From NCBI RefSeq assembly GCF_014230145.1, contig NZ_JACHVC010000006.1:62001-126000 (forward strand): a stretch of 64,000 bases of DNA, in the 5' to 3' direction. This document shows, in pieces, positions 43,261 to 51,671 of the stretch. The translations under genes and the position numbers were made by a program. Position 1 is the stretch's first letter. Every line of letters begins with the position of its first letter. Under the pieces are notes generated by a model, which was not told where the DNA came from, did no database searches, and was given only the letters and a program-made list of their open reading frames with translations. Source of the DNA: Pelagicoccus albus. GTDB taxonomy: Bacteria > Verrucomicrobiota > Verrucomicrobiia > Opitutales > Opitutaceae.

Positions 43261-45021
43261 ATGCTTCGCTCAAAACTTTATATCGGGATGTTCCCGGTGG
43301 CAGGCTTGTTGATTTTGGTCTGTTTGTATTCAGTCTATAATCACGCAAACTTAAGCCGAGAGCTGGATCGGCTTCAGGTCGAACGTTATGGCTCCATTTC
43401 TCAGGTTGAACGCCTCCTGCTTGCCGCGTCCCAGTTGGAACGTGCGGTAGTGCTTAAGTCGGAAGGCGAGGACGAGTTGGCTGAAGTGGCTTACGAAAGG
43501 AGCATGCCAGTTTTCGTACGTTGGTTTGAAACAAGGCCAGACGATGCTATGACCCCAACTGTTCGTAACCTCGTGACTCTCGCGAACGCGATTTTTCAAA
43601 ATTCGAACAAGGTGGAGCTGGAACACCTTTACCCACTCGTCGAGCAGATAGACGATGCTGGATACAGTAGCATTTCGGCGAACAACCTCATAATCAAGTC
43701 CACTAACGAGGTGCTTCGCCAGGACAATAGGGTGCACTTCTACATAGTCGTAACCGCTATTGTGGTAAGTGTGATCTTGATGGGAATCGTCGCCTACCGC
43801 CTAAGCCAGCGTATCCTTTCTCCGATAGATGCCCTGACTGAATTCGCGGTTCGTATCGGAAATGGGCAATGGGACATTTCCGACTACAAGCCAAGTAGCC
43901 AAGACGAAACTGCTCGTTTAGAAAATGCTTTTGTCGATATGGCTGCGCGTATCAAGGAGTACCAGCGCCTTAGCGACAAGCAAGTGGCTCGCACACAGCG
44001 GCGGATGGAAGAGTGCTTCAACAATTTGCCCAACCCGGTGGTGTTTCTAAACTCTGCAAGAGACTTGGCCTACAGAAATCCGGCTGCGACTGAATTGCTG
44101 GGCATGGTCAGCTGGGAGACCTCTCTTTTGCCGCAACTGAGTGAGCGTATTGAAAAGATCTTCGACACTGGCGAAGAGATCGTTGAGACGGATTTTCAGG
44201 AAACTGTATCAGTTAAGCAGAAAAATGAATTGCGCCACTTTCTGCCTATTTTCGTGCGAGTAGACAGTGAATTCGTGGATGAAATCGAGTGTGGCCTCGT
44301 TTTGCAGGACATAACCCAGCTTCGCCTCTCGGACGAGTTGAAGAGCGACATGGTAGCCACTGTAAGCCACGAGATTCGTACCCCGGTTACGAGTGCGACC
44401 ATGGCGCTTCATATGGTTTTGGAAAAAAGTTTGGGCGAGCTAACTGAGGATCAGGAAGACATGTTGCAAACTGCTGCGGATGACCTCGCCAGACTACGGA
44501 GATTATTGGATCACTTCCTCGAAATCGCTCGTTTGGAGGGTCAGTCACCTCGCTTGGAGTCGGTAGAAGAGAGTCCTCTACGGATTGTTTCCGCGGTGGT
44601 GGATGCCTATTCGATGTCGGCTCAAAACAAGGACATCCAACTTGTTTCGCATGTTGAGGAGGAGCTGCCCAAGGTACAGGTCGATCTCAAAGCCATCGAG
44701 GTGGGGCTCTCGAATTATCTCTCTAATGCCATTAAATATAGCCCGGTCGGTTCGCGCATCGAAGTCTATGCCAAGAAAGCGGACGAACTGATTCGTTTTG
44801 GCGTTTGCGATGAAGGTCCAGGGCTAAGTGTTGAGGAGTCGCAAAGTGTCTTCGAAAAATTCTACCGCTCGAGGAGGCACCGCAAGATGGATGGTGTCGG
44901 GCTTGGTCTTTCGATTGTGAAGGACATTGCCTTGGCTCACGATGGAGGAGTGGGCTGCATTCCGCTTAATCCGAAAGGATGTGACTTTTTCATCGAGTTG
45001 AAGCCATGCGAGGTAGCGTAG
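43261..45021 (+). CDS. HAMP-PAS sensor histidine kinase, partner of the NtrC-type regulator
   Basis: 586 residues. TM1 (about 8-26), a helical periplasmic domain of about 130 residues rich in Leu and Glu, and TM2 (about 160-180) are followed by HAMP (to about 235) and a PAS-like domain (about 250-350). The H box VSHEIRTPVTSATMALHM is near 368, the N box LSNYLSNAIKYSP near 485, DEGPGLS near 520 and GLGLSIVKD near 547. It starts 32 bases after the regulator stop and is its cognate kinase. The periplasmic part has the helical-bundle look of envelope-sensing kinases; the signal is unknown. Confidence 0.94.
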   Translation: MLRSKLYIGMFPVAGLLILVCLYSVYNHANLSRELDRLQVERYGSISQVERLLLAASQLERAVVLKSEGEDELAEVAYERSMPVFVRWFETRPDDAMTPTVRNLVTLANAIFQNSNKVELEHLYPLVEQIDDAGYSSISANNLIIKSTNEVLRQDNRVHFYIVVTAIVVSVILMGIVAYRLSQRILSPIDALTEFAVRIGNGQWDISDYKPSSQDETARLENAFVDMAARIKEYQRLSDKQVARTQRRMEECFNNLPNPVVFLNSARDLAYRNPAATELLGMVSWETSLLPQLSERIEKIFDTGEEIVETDFQETVSVKQKNELRHFLPIFVRVDSEFVDEIECGLVLQDITQLRLSDELKSDMVATVSHEIRTPVTSATMALHMVLEKSLGELTEDQEDMLQTAADDLARLRRLLDHFLEIARLEGQSPRLESVEESPLRIVSAVVDAYSMSAQNKDIQLVSHVEEELPKVQVDLKAIEVGLSNYLSNAIKYSPVGSRIEVYAKKADELIRFGVCDEGPGLSVEESQSVFEKFYRSRRHRKMDGVGLGLSIVKDIALAHDGGVGCIPLNPKGCDFFIELKPCEVA

Positions 45022-45064
45022 TCTGAGCCATTCCTGACGAGTACAGTACCTCTAGCCTAATTAG

Positions 45065-45099
45065 TGCAAAAGGCATTGGAGATCTTGCAGTCTGCAAGA
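45065..45099. promoter_or_regulatory. Putative tandem enhancer sites upstream of the DUF1328 gene
   Basis: A perfect 7-bp inverted repeat TCTTGCA-GTC-TGCAAGA (45083-45099) contains the TGCA-N3-TGCA core. A second, one-mismatch copy TGCA-AAA-GGCA is at 45065-45075. The centres (45091 and 45070) are 21 bases apart, two helical turns. They lie about 97 and 118 bases before the predicted sigma-54 start point. Confidence 0.6.
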
Positions 45100-45161
45100 A
45101 GGTGGAGTGATTAATCGTCTTCAGTACTCTTATTCTCCTTTGAGAGATGTCTTTGATCTAT

Positions 45162-45177
45162 TGGCATCGCATTTGCG
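45162..45177 (+). promoter_or_regulatory. Putative sigma-54 promoter of the DUF1328 gene
   Basis: TGGCAT-CGCAT-TTGCG matches the consensus with GG (45163-45164) and TTGC (45173-45176) at exact spacing. The predicted start near 45188 gives a 55-base leader. Confidence 0.65.
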
Positions 45178-45242
45178 GCTACTAACCACGTAAGGCTGTC
45201 TGCAACGGCCTTCCTATTTGGATTTATCCGAACACTCCGCAA

Positions 45243-45416
45243 ATGTTGAACCTATCCATAATCTTTTTAGCGCTAGCCATCCTTGCTGCCATTCTAGGCT
45301 TTGGTGGCCTTTCGGGCGTTGCAGCGTCGATCGCGCAGATCCTGTTCTTCTTTTTTGTTACTGTCTGGCTCGTATACCAAATTCTTGGCCGAGGCGGTTC
45401 CGACGACAGGATTTAG
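45243..45416 (+). CDS. DUF1328 (YtjA-like) small membrane protein
   Basis: 57 residues, too short for many gene tracks. It matches the YtjA/DUF1328 pattern: MLNLSIIFLALAILAAILGFGG, here cut to LAILAAILGFGGLSGVAA, then a second helix ILFFFFVTVWLVYQIL and a short polar tail. Two membrane helices join through the glycine-rich GFGGLSG turn. The family is widespread and often stress-linked, but its biochemical role is unknown. It lies 221 bases after the NtrC-type kinase gene, with a sigma-54-like promoter and palindromes upstream. Confidence 0.85.
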   Translation: MLNLSIIFLALAILAAILGFGGLSGVAASIAQILFFFFVTVWLVYQILGRGGSDDRI

Positions 45417-45595
45417 TCCACATGTAAACGGACAAGCGGATTCCCAATAGAATTTGGGGAGCGGACCTCGACGTGTCTCCAGCACCCTTTGTGCGGAGGC
45501 TGCTCTTTAGCTGTGCCCACCCAGCTTCAAGACAAGTCTGGCGCGACACTGGACTCGGGTGACAGTTCCGCGGCGGATCAACGAATTTTCAGCCT

Positions 45596-45611
45596 TGGCA
45601 TGGAATTAGCG
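45596..45611 (+). promoter_or_regulatory. Weaker sigma-54-like element before the sucrose operon
   Basis: TGGCAT-GGAAT-TAGCG has GG and GC at the right spacing but TAGC instead of TTGC. The predicted start near 45622 gives a leader of about 117 bases. The only TGCA-N3-TGCA site nearby is downstream of it. Confidence 0.35.
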
Positions 45612-45668
45612 ATTTAGGGGTAACCGCTTCAAGATCGCGTGTTTCGCCGGCGTTCCGGCGAGTCAAAT

Positions 45669-45679
45669 TGCAGAATGCA
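45669..45679. promoter_or_regulatory. TGCA-N3-TGCA palindrome before the sucrose operon
   Basis: TGCA-GAA-TGCA is identical in core and spacer to the site before the entericidin-like gene (54605-54615). It lies 60 bases before the sps start and about 50 bases downstream of the predicted sigma-54 start point, an unusual place for an enhancer. Confidence 0.4.
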
Positions 45680-45738
45680 GTTTGGGCAGTGAACTTTGAC
45701 CGATGCGCAAGGAGGAGCGGCCATAGAAAGAAAGAAAA

Positions 45739-47097
45739 ATGGAAATAACGCCAGAATCGTTCGTCGAGAAATTTGAAATCGAGCCACAGGCCGCCGATGC
45801 CGAGAAGCGCATCGCGATGGTTTCAACCCATGGGTACGTGGCCGCTGAGCCGCCCCTCGGAATGCCAGACACGGGAGGACAGGTGGTTTTCGTTATCGAG
45901 TTGTCCCGCAAACTAGCCCAGCTGGGCTACCAGGTCGATGTTTGGACACGTCAATTTGAGGGCCAGCCTGCCGAGGAGGTGGTGGACGAGGGGGTTCGTT
46001 TGCTGCGTGTCCCTTGTGGAGGAGATGAGTTTATCGCCAAAGAATTCCTCTACAAGGACATTCCAGAATGGTGTCGCAATGCCCTCGCGAAAATCCGTTC
46101 AGAAGGGCTACAATACGAGTTCGTTAACTCGCACTATTGGGACGCGGGAATTGCAGGAGAGGCTTTGTCTAAGAGCCTAGGCTGCCCGCACGTTCACACC
46201 CCGCACTCCCTGGGTACATGGAAGCGCCGCAAAATGGAGACTGACTTTCCAGACGACAGGGAAAGCTTCGACGAGGTCTACAATTTCACGGACCGCATTA
46301 AGCATGAGCAAAAGGTCTACGACTCATGCTCGATGGTTGTAGCGACTTCTCCAATACAGATGGATATGTTCTTCGACGACTATGGTCTTCCGGAAGAGAA
46401 GGTAGCCATGATCCCACCGGGTTACGACGACACACGTTTTTATCCGGTTAGCGAAGCGTCTCGCGATTCGTTGCGGGAAAAATTCGGTTTCGAAGGACGC
46501 GTCATTACCAGTATTGGCCGCCTGAGTCGTAACAAGGGATTTGATCTATTGATCGACGCATTCGCTGTAGTAGCCAAGCGCTTTGACGACGTCCGGCTCT
46601 TTATGCCGCTTGGTTCCGAATCGGAGGAGCAAGCTGAAGATCCGATGCTTGCTGATATCGTCGACCAGATACACCGCCTTGGGCTGCAGGATCGAGTTAC
46701 CCTTACGCAATCGCTTGATGATGAACTTATGCCTGATTTCTACCGGGCTAGCGACCTCTTTTGTCTCCCAAGCCGCTATGAGCCCTTTGGAATGACAGCT
46801 GTAGAAGCTATGGCGAGCGGCGCTCCGACTATCGTTACAACGAATGGTGGATTGTATCGAACCTTAGAATACGGAAAGGACGCTCTCTACGCCGACTCGT
46901 TTGATGCCCAAGACTTCGGTATCACGATGTGCAAGGTTCTGGAATTCCCGCAGATCAGCCGTCGCCTTTCGGAGAACGGATCAAACAAAGCCCGGAGCCT
47001 CTTTACTTGGTCGGGAATTGCCCAGCAACTGATCGCAGTGGTCGAAGGAGTCGAAAGCGGATCTGGAAAGCCAGAGAAGCTTATGCCTGTCGCTTAA
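45739..47097 (+). CDS. Sucrose-phosphate synthase-like GT4 glycosyltransferase
   Basis: 452 residues, GT-B fold. The N-terminal domain has MVSTHGY, then GMPDTGGQVVFVIELSRKLAQLGY, the sucrose synthase/SPS signature that forms the UDP-glucose and fructose-6-P sites. The C-terminal domain has SIGRLSRNKGFDLLI and the EPFGMTAVEAMASG motif with the conserved E-x7-E. It should make sucrose-6-phosphate from a nucleotide-glucose and fructose-6-P. Mannosylfructose-phosphate synthase is the main alternative. The next gene begins with the matching phosphatase, 19 bases away. Start ATG 45739. Confidence 0.85.
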   Translation: MEITPESFVEKFEIEPQAADAEKRIAMVSTHGYVAAEPPLGMPDTGGQVVFVIELSRKLAQLGYQVDVWTRQFEGQPAEEVVDEGVRLLRVPCGGDEFIAKEFLYKDIPEWCRNALAKIRSEGLQYEFVNSHYWDAGIAGEALSKSLGCPHVHTPHSLGTWKRRKMETDFPDDRESFDEVYNFTDRIKHEQKVYDSCSMVVATSPIQMDMFFDDYGLPEEKVAMIPPGYDDTRFYPVSEASRDSLREKFGFEGRVITSIGRLSRNKGFDLLIDAFAVVAKRFDDVRLFMPLGSESEEQAEDPMLADIVDQIHRLGLQDRVTLTQSLDDELMPDFYRASDLFCLPSRYEPFGMTAVEAMASGAPTIVTTNGGLYRTLEYGKDALYADSFDAQDFGITMCKVLEFPQISRRLSENGSNKARSLFTWSGIAQQLIAVVEGVESGSGKPEKLMPVA

Positions 47098-47116
47098 AAC
47101 GTTCGTCAGAAAAAGA

Positions 47117-49180
47117 ATGGTTAAATTATTTTCGACCGATATCGACGGAACACTCATCGGCAAGCCTGACGCATTGGAGCGATTTAACGCTTCATGGAAA
47201 GCTTGCCCCGAAGACCATCGACCGCTCCTCTGCTATAACACAGGTCGTCTTCTGGACGACATGCTTGACCTCATCGAGCGCAAGGACCTCATGGCTCCGG
47301 ACTACCTGATCTGCGGGGTAGGTACTTTGATTTATGACTACCGGAAGAAGGAAAAGGTCAAAGACTTCACCGAAATTCTAGAGGAAGGCTGGGACCGGGA
47401 AAAAGCTGCTGAAGTGGTGGCTAAATTTAGTGGTGTCAGTATTCAGCCCAAGCATTTCCAAGGTCCCTACAAGAGCAGTTGGTTTCTACGGGATGCCACC
47501 GAGGAACAACTTCGCGAGGTCGACGCAGCCCTCGATTTGGCAGGTTTGGATGTTAACATCATCTATTCCTCCAACCGGGATCTAGACGTGGTGCCGAAGT
47601 ATGCCAATAAAGGGAACGCCCTTACTTGGCTTATCAAGAGACTTAAGATCTTCCCTAAGGAAGTAGTGGTAGCCGGCGACACCGGTAACGATAGCGCCAT
47701 GTTTCTTAAGAAGGAGATCCGCGGAATCGTGGTCGGCAACGCTCAGCCAGAATTACACGAGCGCACAGTTGGCCGAGACGTGTATCGGGCTGATGGAGTG
47801 TGTGCCGATGGTGTATTGGAAGGTTTGATGCACTTCGGCGCTATCGATTGCGTACAGGAACCGATTCACGACAACTTGGATCTGCCGCGGGACCCGTCGA
47901 TGCACAGGGACACCTTGAGGTTAATTAGCGAGGAACAAGTTTCAGACATCAGTGATCGCGACTTAGAGTATCTGCGGCTAGCCTACAAAAAGGCAGTCGA
48001 AGGCCTTCGCAAAAACATCACGCCGATGGGCTTTTCGGCCTGTTCTCTTGACGACAACGTGACCGAGGGAACCGACGAGAACTACCGGAGCGTATGGGGC
48101 CGCGACGGTTCGATCACGGTGATCGGTTCGCTCAAACTGGATGATGAAGACATCCGGCAATGCCAACGAGCAACCCTGCAGACATTGCTTGATCACATTT
48201 CTCTCACTGGCCAGGTGCCGAGTAATGTTTCGATCGATACGGAGGTGCCCGACTATTCTGGGGTGGGTGGAATTTGTTCTATCGACAGCGGGATCTGGCT
48301 GATTATCGCCATTTTCGAATACGTGCGAGCCACTGGTGATTTGGACTTTCTGCGCAAAAATGTGGAGGGTCTCCAGCGTTCGATGGACTGGCTTAGCGCG
48401 CAGGATTCTAACAACGACGGTTTGATTGAAGTACCGGAAGCGGGGGACTGGACCGACCTTTTTGGCCGCAGCTACAATCCTTTGTACGACGAGGTGCTTT
48501 GGTACCGTGCTAATATTTGCTACGGACGCTTGATGGAGATGTTGGGCAAGTGGGAGATGGCCGGTGACTACCTTCGATGGGCTAGCCATATAAAACGGAC
48601 CGTCCTACGTAAGTTTTGGCCAACTACAAACGTGAGTAAGCAAAGCGAATATACCTTCGCGGATCAGCAGATGACAATGGGCGATACCCAGTATTTGTTG
48701 GCTCAGACGACTCCGTTTTCCTTCGATTGGCGTTGCGATGTTTATGGTAATGTATTAGCTTTCCTATTTGATATACTCGGCACGGACCAGGCTCAAAAAG
48801 CCTTCAGGTTCATGTGGGGAGTAGGCGTTAACGATCCGTTCCCAGTGCGAAATCTTTACCCGGTGGTACAGGCCGGAGATCCGGATTGGAAATCCTATTA
48901 CACAGTCAATCTCCTCAACCTCCCGAATCACTACCACAATGGTGGTATATGGCCGTTTGTAGGGGCTATGTGGGTACAGTTTATTCACAAGCTCGGTTTT
49001 CGCGATCTAGCAGTTGCTGAGCTCCTAAAGCTGGCCAAGGTCAACGAAAGCGGAATTTCCGACTCTTGGGAATTCAATGAATGGACTCACGGAGAAACGG
49101 GGCGGCCTATGGGCAAAATGTATCAGGCCTGGTCCTGTTCGGAGTTCATCAAAGCCTGTCACCAGCTGAAGGTCGTATGA
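47117..49180 (+). CDS. Sucrose-phosphate phosphatase domain fused to a GH100-like glycosidase domain
   Basis: 687 residues. Residues 1-250 are an SPP-type HAD phosphatase: DIDGTL at 8-13, CYNTGR near 39, KGNALTWL near 170, and GDTGNDSAMF near 189-198. Residues 280-687 are an alpha/alpha-barrel related to GH100 neutral invertases: VWGRDGS near 327, SIDSGIW near 390, YHNGGIWP near 605 and a closing GRPMGKMYQAWS. The D in SIDSG aligns with the GH100 catalytic Asp; the GH100 catalytic Glu position reads D or another residue, so the substrate is uncertain. Context (sucrose synthase upstream, fructokinase overlapping downstream) favours sucrose cleavage. Confidence 0.82.
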   Translation: MVKLFSTDIDGTLIGKPDALERFNASWKACPEDHRPLLCYNTGRLLDDMLDLIERKDLMAPDYLICGVGTLIYDYRKKEKVKDFTEILEEGWDREKAAEVVAKFSGVSIQPKHFQGPYKSSWFLRDATEEQLREVDAALDLAGLDVNIIYSSNRDLDVVPKYANKGNALTWLIKRLKIFPKEVVVAGDTGNDSAMFLKKEIRGIVVGNAQPELHERTVGRDVYRADGVCADGVLEGLMHFGAIDCVQEPIHDNLDLPRDPSMHRDTLRLISEEQVSDISDRDLEYLRLAYKKAVEGLRKNITPMGFSACSLDDNVTEGTDENYRSVWGRDGSITVIGSLKLDDEDIRQCQRATLQTLLDHISLTGQVPSNVSIDTEVPDYSGVGGICSIDSGIWLIIAIFEYVRATGDLDFLRKNVEGLQRSMDWLSAQDSNNDGLIEVPEAGDWTDLFGRSYNPLYDEVLWYRANICYGRLMEMLGKWEMAGDYLRWASHIKRTVLRKFWPTTNVSKQSEYTFADQQMTMGDTQYLLAQTTPFSFDWRCDVYGNVLAFLFDILGTDQAQKAFRFMWGVGVNDPFPVRNLYPVVQAGDPDWKSYYTVNLLNLPNHYHNGGIWPFVGAMWVQFIHKLGFRDLAVAELLKLAKVNESGISDSWEFNEWTHGETGRPMGKMYQAWSCSEFIKACHQLKVV

Positions 49181-50052
49181 GCGAGTCCAAGCCAAAACGT
49201 TTGGTCGCTTTCGGAGAGGTGCTTTGGGATTGTTTGCCAAGGGGGATCTTTCTAGGAGGAGCCCCATTGAACCTCGCCTACCATGCCGCTCGCTTGGGTG
49301 CTGAGAGCTTTGTCGCCAGCTCGGTTGGGCGCGATTTTCTGGGAGACGAAACAGTGAAACGCGTCCAAGCAGCGGGTATCGATGCTCGCTTGCTCAAACG
49401 TCACCCACGGCTCCAAACAGGAGCTGCGGTGGCGAAATTGAGCGGAAGCGGTGATGCGAGCTACGACATTCTACGCCCAGTTGCGTGGGACGAGATTTCC
49501 TTGGATCCAGAGGATTTTCAGATCGCCGAAGAAGCGGATGCCTTCGTCTTCGGCAGTTTGTCAGCTCGTTCGGCTTCGAATCGCGATTTGCTTAATGAGC
49601 TGCTTGCGAAAACCGAGGCGGTCAAGATTTGCGATGTCAACTTGCGGTCGCCCTACGACGATAAGGCATTGGCTCTGGAACTGGCTAAGCGGGCGGACGT
49701 CATAAAGGTCAATGACGAAGAGCTCGGAACGCTTAGTGGCGTCAGTGGTGAGCTCCTTCCAGGCATCGAGGCTTTGCATGAGGCTACTGGTTGCGGACTG
49801 ATTTGCGTAACGCGAGGGGCTGAAGGAGCCGCAGTTTGGCGTGATGGAGAATTCATCAGTCGCCCGACTGAAAAGGTCGAAGTTGCGGACACGATAGGGG
49901 CGGGGGATTCGTTTACCGCTGCTCTCGGTTTAGGTTTGCTTGAGGACTTGGCTCTAGAGGATTCATTGAATCGTGCCCTCAAACTGAGCGCCTTCGTTGC
50001 CACCAAGGACGGTGCTCAGCCCGATTACAACCCAGCCGAACTTTTCGCCTAG
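49177..50052 (+). CDS. Fructokinase, PfkB family
   Basis: 291 residues from the ATG at 49177, which overlaps the previous TGA (ATGA). The longer frame from 49081 lies inside the previous gene and was not used. PfkB motifs are FGEVLWDCLPRG-type N-terminus, FLGGAPLNLAYHAARLG and the anion-hole signature VADTIGAGDSFTAALGLGLL with catalytic Asp near 245. It phosphorylates free fructose at C6 with ATP. In this operon it would recover fructose released from sucrose. A terminator follows. Confidence 0.92.
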   Translation: MSESKPKRLVAFGEVLWDCLPRGIFLGGAPLNLAYHAARLGAESFVASSVGRDFLGDETVKRVQAAGIDARLLKRHPRLQTGAAVAKLSGSGDASYDILRPVAWDEISLDPEDFQIAEEADAFVFGSLSARSASNRDLLNELLAKTEAVKICDVNLRSPYDDKALALELAKRADVIKVNDEELGTLSGVSGELLPGIEALHEATGCGLICVTRGAEGAAVWRDGEFISRPTEKVEVADTIGAGDSFTAALGLGLLEDLALEDSLNRALKLSAFVATKDGAQPDYNPAELFA

Positions 50053-50072
50053 TTCTGCTCTAAATTCATCGT

Positions 50073-50111
50073 GCGGATCCCGCCTAAAATGGGAGGGGGT
50101 CCGCTTTTTTT
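50073..50111 (+). terminator. Terminator of the sucrose operon
   Basis: A 9-bp stem (GCGGATCCC / GGGGTCCGC, one G-U) with an internal loop is followed by T7, 20 bases after the fructokinase stop. Confidence 0.85.
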
Positions 50112-50115
50112 ACGC

Positions 50116-51285
50116 TTAGAGCCAGGTCAGCTTGTGCCATACTCCCTCCAGCGGACCGTGGCGATGTCGCTTCATCCACCATCGGGAAAAAAGAGCGAGC
50201 ATGATTCCCAGACTTAGGCCAATTAGCAGACTTGTCGTTGCTCCTGTCTTGTCATAGAGACCTAAACCAAAATCGTAGTACAAAGTCGTGCCCAGGATAG
50301 ATTGGAAAATATAGTTGCTGAGGCTCATTTTCCCCATCGGTTCAAGCAGCTTCATCAGCTTCCGGAAAAAGTCCGTTCGGTAAAGTAGGGTGATCGTGGA
50401 TACGATGGTGGCCATGAAGAACAGGTTCCCCCATGAACTAATTGCGACTGAAAGGGGACGCTTTATGGGCTCTGCTTCAATCCATGTAGCCAGTTTTGAA
50501 TTGATAAGGAGAAGTATCACGGTTCCGCAGCAGGCGATTGTTAGGGAGGCTAGCCAGAAACGCTGTCCATTCTGTTTCCAGTTAAACAGTTGCCGTCTAC
50601 TGGCTAGCATCCCGAAAAGGAAGAGAGCCAGCATGTGAAAGAAGCGGCCATTTTCCCAGCTCCACAGGGTTACTGCCAGCTTCCCATTCAACAGGTTGCC
50701 TTTCATCGTTTCCAGAAGGTTGCCGTTTTCGATGTAACTGCCCATGTTTCCGAAGTATTCCCACGACGCGGGGTTCTGAAGTTGTGTATTTGGATGCAGA
50801 ATACCAATCACAGTTCCGTAGAGAGCTAAGGGCTGGAGAAAGAGAAAAAGGCTAATCGCCAGAACTGTTCGGTCGCTTAGGTTTGCGAATGGGATGATGA
50901 GAATGCCTACGAGGGCGTAGAATGATAGGATGTCGCCTTGATAGAATGCGGTGTTTACAAGTCCGAATCCCAGTAACAACAGCATTCTCCAGGCAAACCG
51001 GACTCTAAACCCCGCTCCCTTCCTTCGTTGATTGGAAAACTGGATATGAAATGTTACTCCGAAAAGGAGGGCAAAGATGGCGTATGATTTGCCGCCAAAA
51101 AAGAAAAAGAGGCTATCCCATATCGTTTTGTTCAGAGTGGCTAGCCAAGCGGGAAGTTCGCTCGGAAAGTAGTACATATCAAAGTGCTCGATGTTGTGGA
51201 GCAGCATGATTGACAGGAGGGCGTAGCCTCTAAGTCCATCTAGTATGGGTAGACGGTTGGGAGCTTGGGGAGGGGTGGAGTTCAT
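50116..51285 (-). CDS. DUF418-family multi-pass membrane protein
   Basis: 389 residues with about ten hydrophobic helices. The N-terminus RLPILDGLRGYALLSIMLLHN is the DUF418/heparan-acyltransferase-like opening, followed by the family loop FFFFGGKSYAIFALLFG. The C-terminal DUF418 domain (about 235-375) has EPMGKMSLSNYIFQSILG and GLSLGIMLALFSRWWMKRHRHGPLEGVW, here shortened to its ends. Relatives include YeiB and are thought to be membrane acyltransferases or transporters, but no activity is proven. Monocistronic, converging with the sucrose operon. Confidence 0.88.
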   Translation of the reverse strand: MNSTPPQAPNRLPILDGLRGYALLSIMLLHNIEHFDMYYFPSELPAWLATLNKTIWDSLFFFFGGKSYAIFALLFGVTFHIQFSNQRRKGAGFRVRFAWRMLLLLGFGLVNTAFYQGDILSFYALVGILIIPFANLSDRTVLAISLFLFLQPLALYGTVIGILHPNTQLQNPASWEYFGNMGSYIENGNLLETMKGNLLNGKLAVTLWSWENGRFFHMLALFLFGMLASRRQLFNWKQNGQRFWLASLTIACCGTVILLLINSKLATWIEAEPIKRPLSVAISSWGNLFFMATIVSTITLLYRTDFFRKLMKLLEPMGKMSLSNYIFQSILGTTLYYDFGLGLYDKTGATTSLLIGLSLGIMLALFSRWWMKRHRHGPLEGVWHKLTWL

Positions 51286-51671
51286 TGTATTTGCGGAGAG
51301 GAGACAGGAAACTCGGGGACAAATTTAGGGGAATTGATTTTTACGCTTTCACTGGCTTGGCGTAGGGGAGTCTCTACTGAAGAGGTTTGGGATACGACTC
51401 CTTTTAGAGCCTCATTTGGGGGTATTTTCGTTCGGCTCCGCCCTTTGGTCCTGAGCGATACTTTGACAATTGGTCCAAATTCAGCGTTGCTGGATAGCAA
51501 TTGACGCCCGCTTCTCTTTTTAGGGCCGCGGGATCTTTTAATCGAAAACTATAAACTGATTGTTTTGTACAAGTTCGTTCACCGAAATCCATTTCCTCTT
51601 ATTACTGAAAAACGCTCTCTTCAGAGCATTCTCTTCCCTGTATCCAGCGGCGAGTAGGTCAGGAGGCTGTT
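51286..51671. other. Gene-free region between the DUF418 gene and proB
   Basis: 386 bases without a supported gene. A small hairpin GCTCT-CTTC-AGAGC is at 51614-51627. A canonical Shine-Dalgarno AGGAGG is at 51661-51666, 5 bases before the proB ATG, the clearest ribosome-binding site in the window. No terminator for the DUF418 gene is expected here, as it reads away. Confidence 0.6.

Larger units (their letters stand above)
45417..45738. other. Gene-free region upstream of the sucrose operon
   Basis: 322 bases with no coding frame I can support. It contains a weaker sigma-54-like element (45596-45611), an exact TGCA-GAA-TGCA palindrome (45669-45679) and a purine-rich AGGAGG at about 45710, 24 bases before the sps start. 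Confidence 0.6.

Noticed and set aside
47978-48589. 203-codon minus-strand frame inside the phosphatase-glycosidase gene
   Set aside because: Antisense shadow; the plus-strand frame has all the domain motifs.
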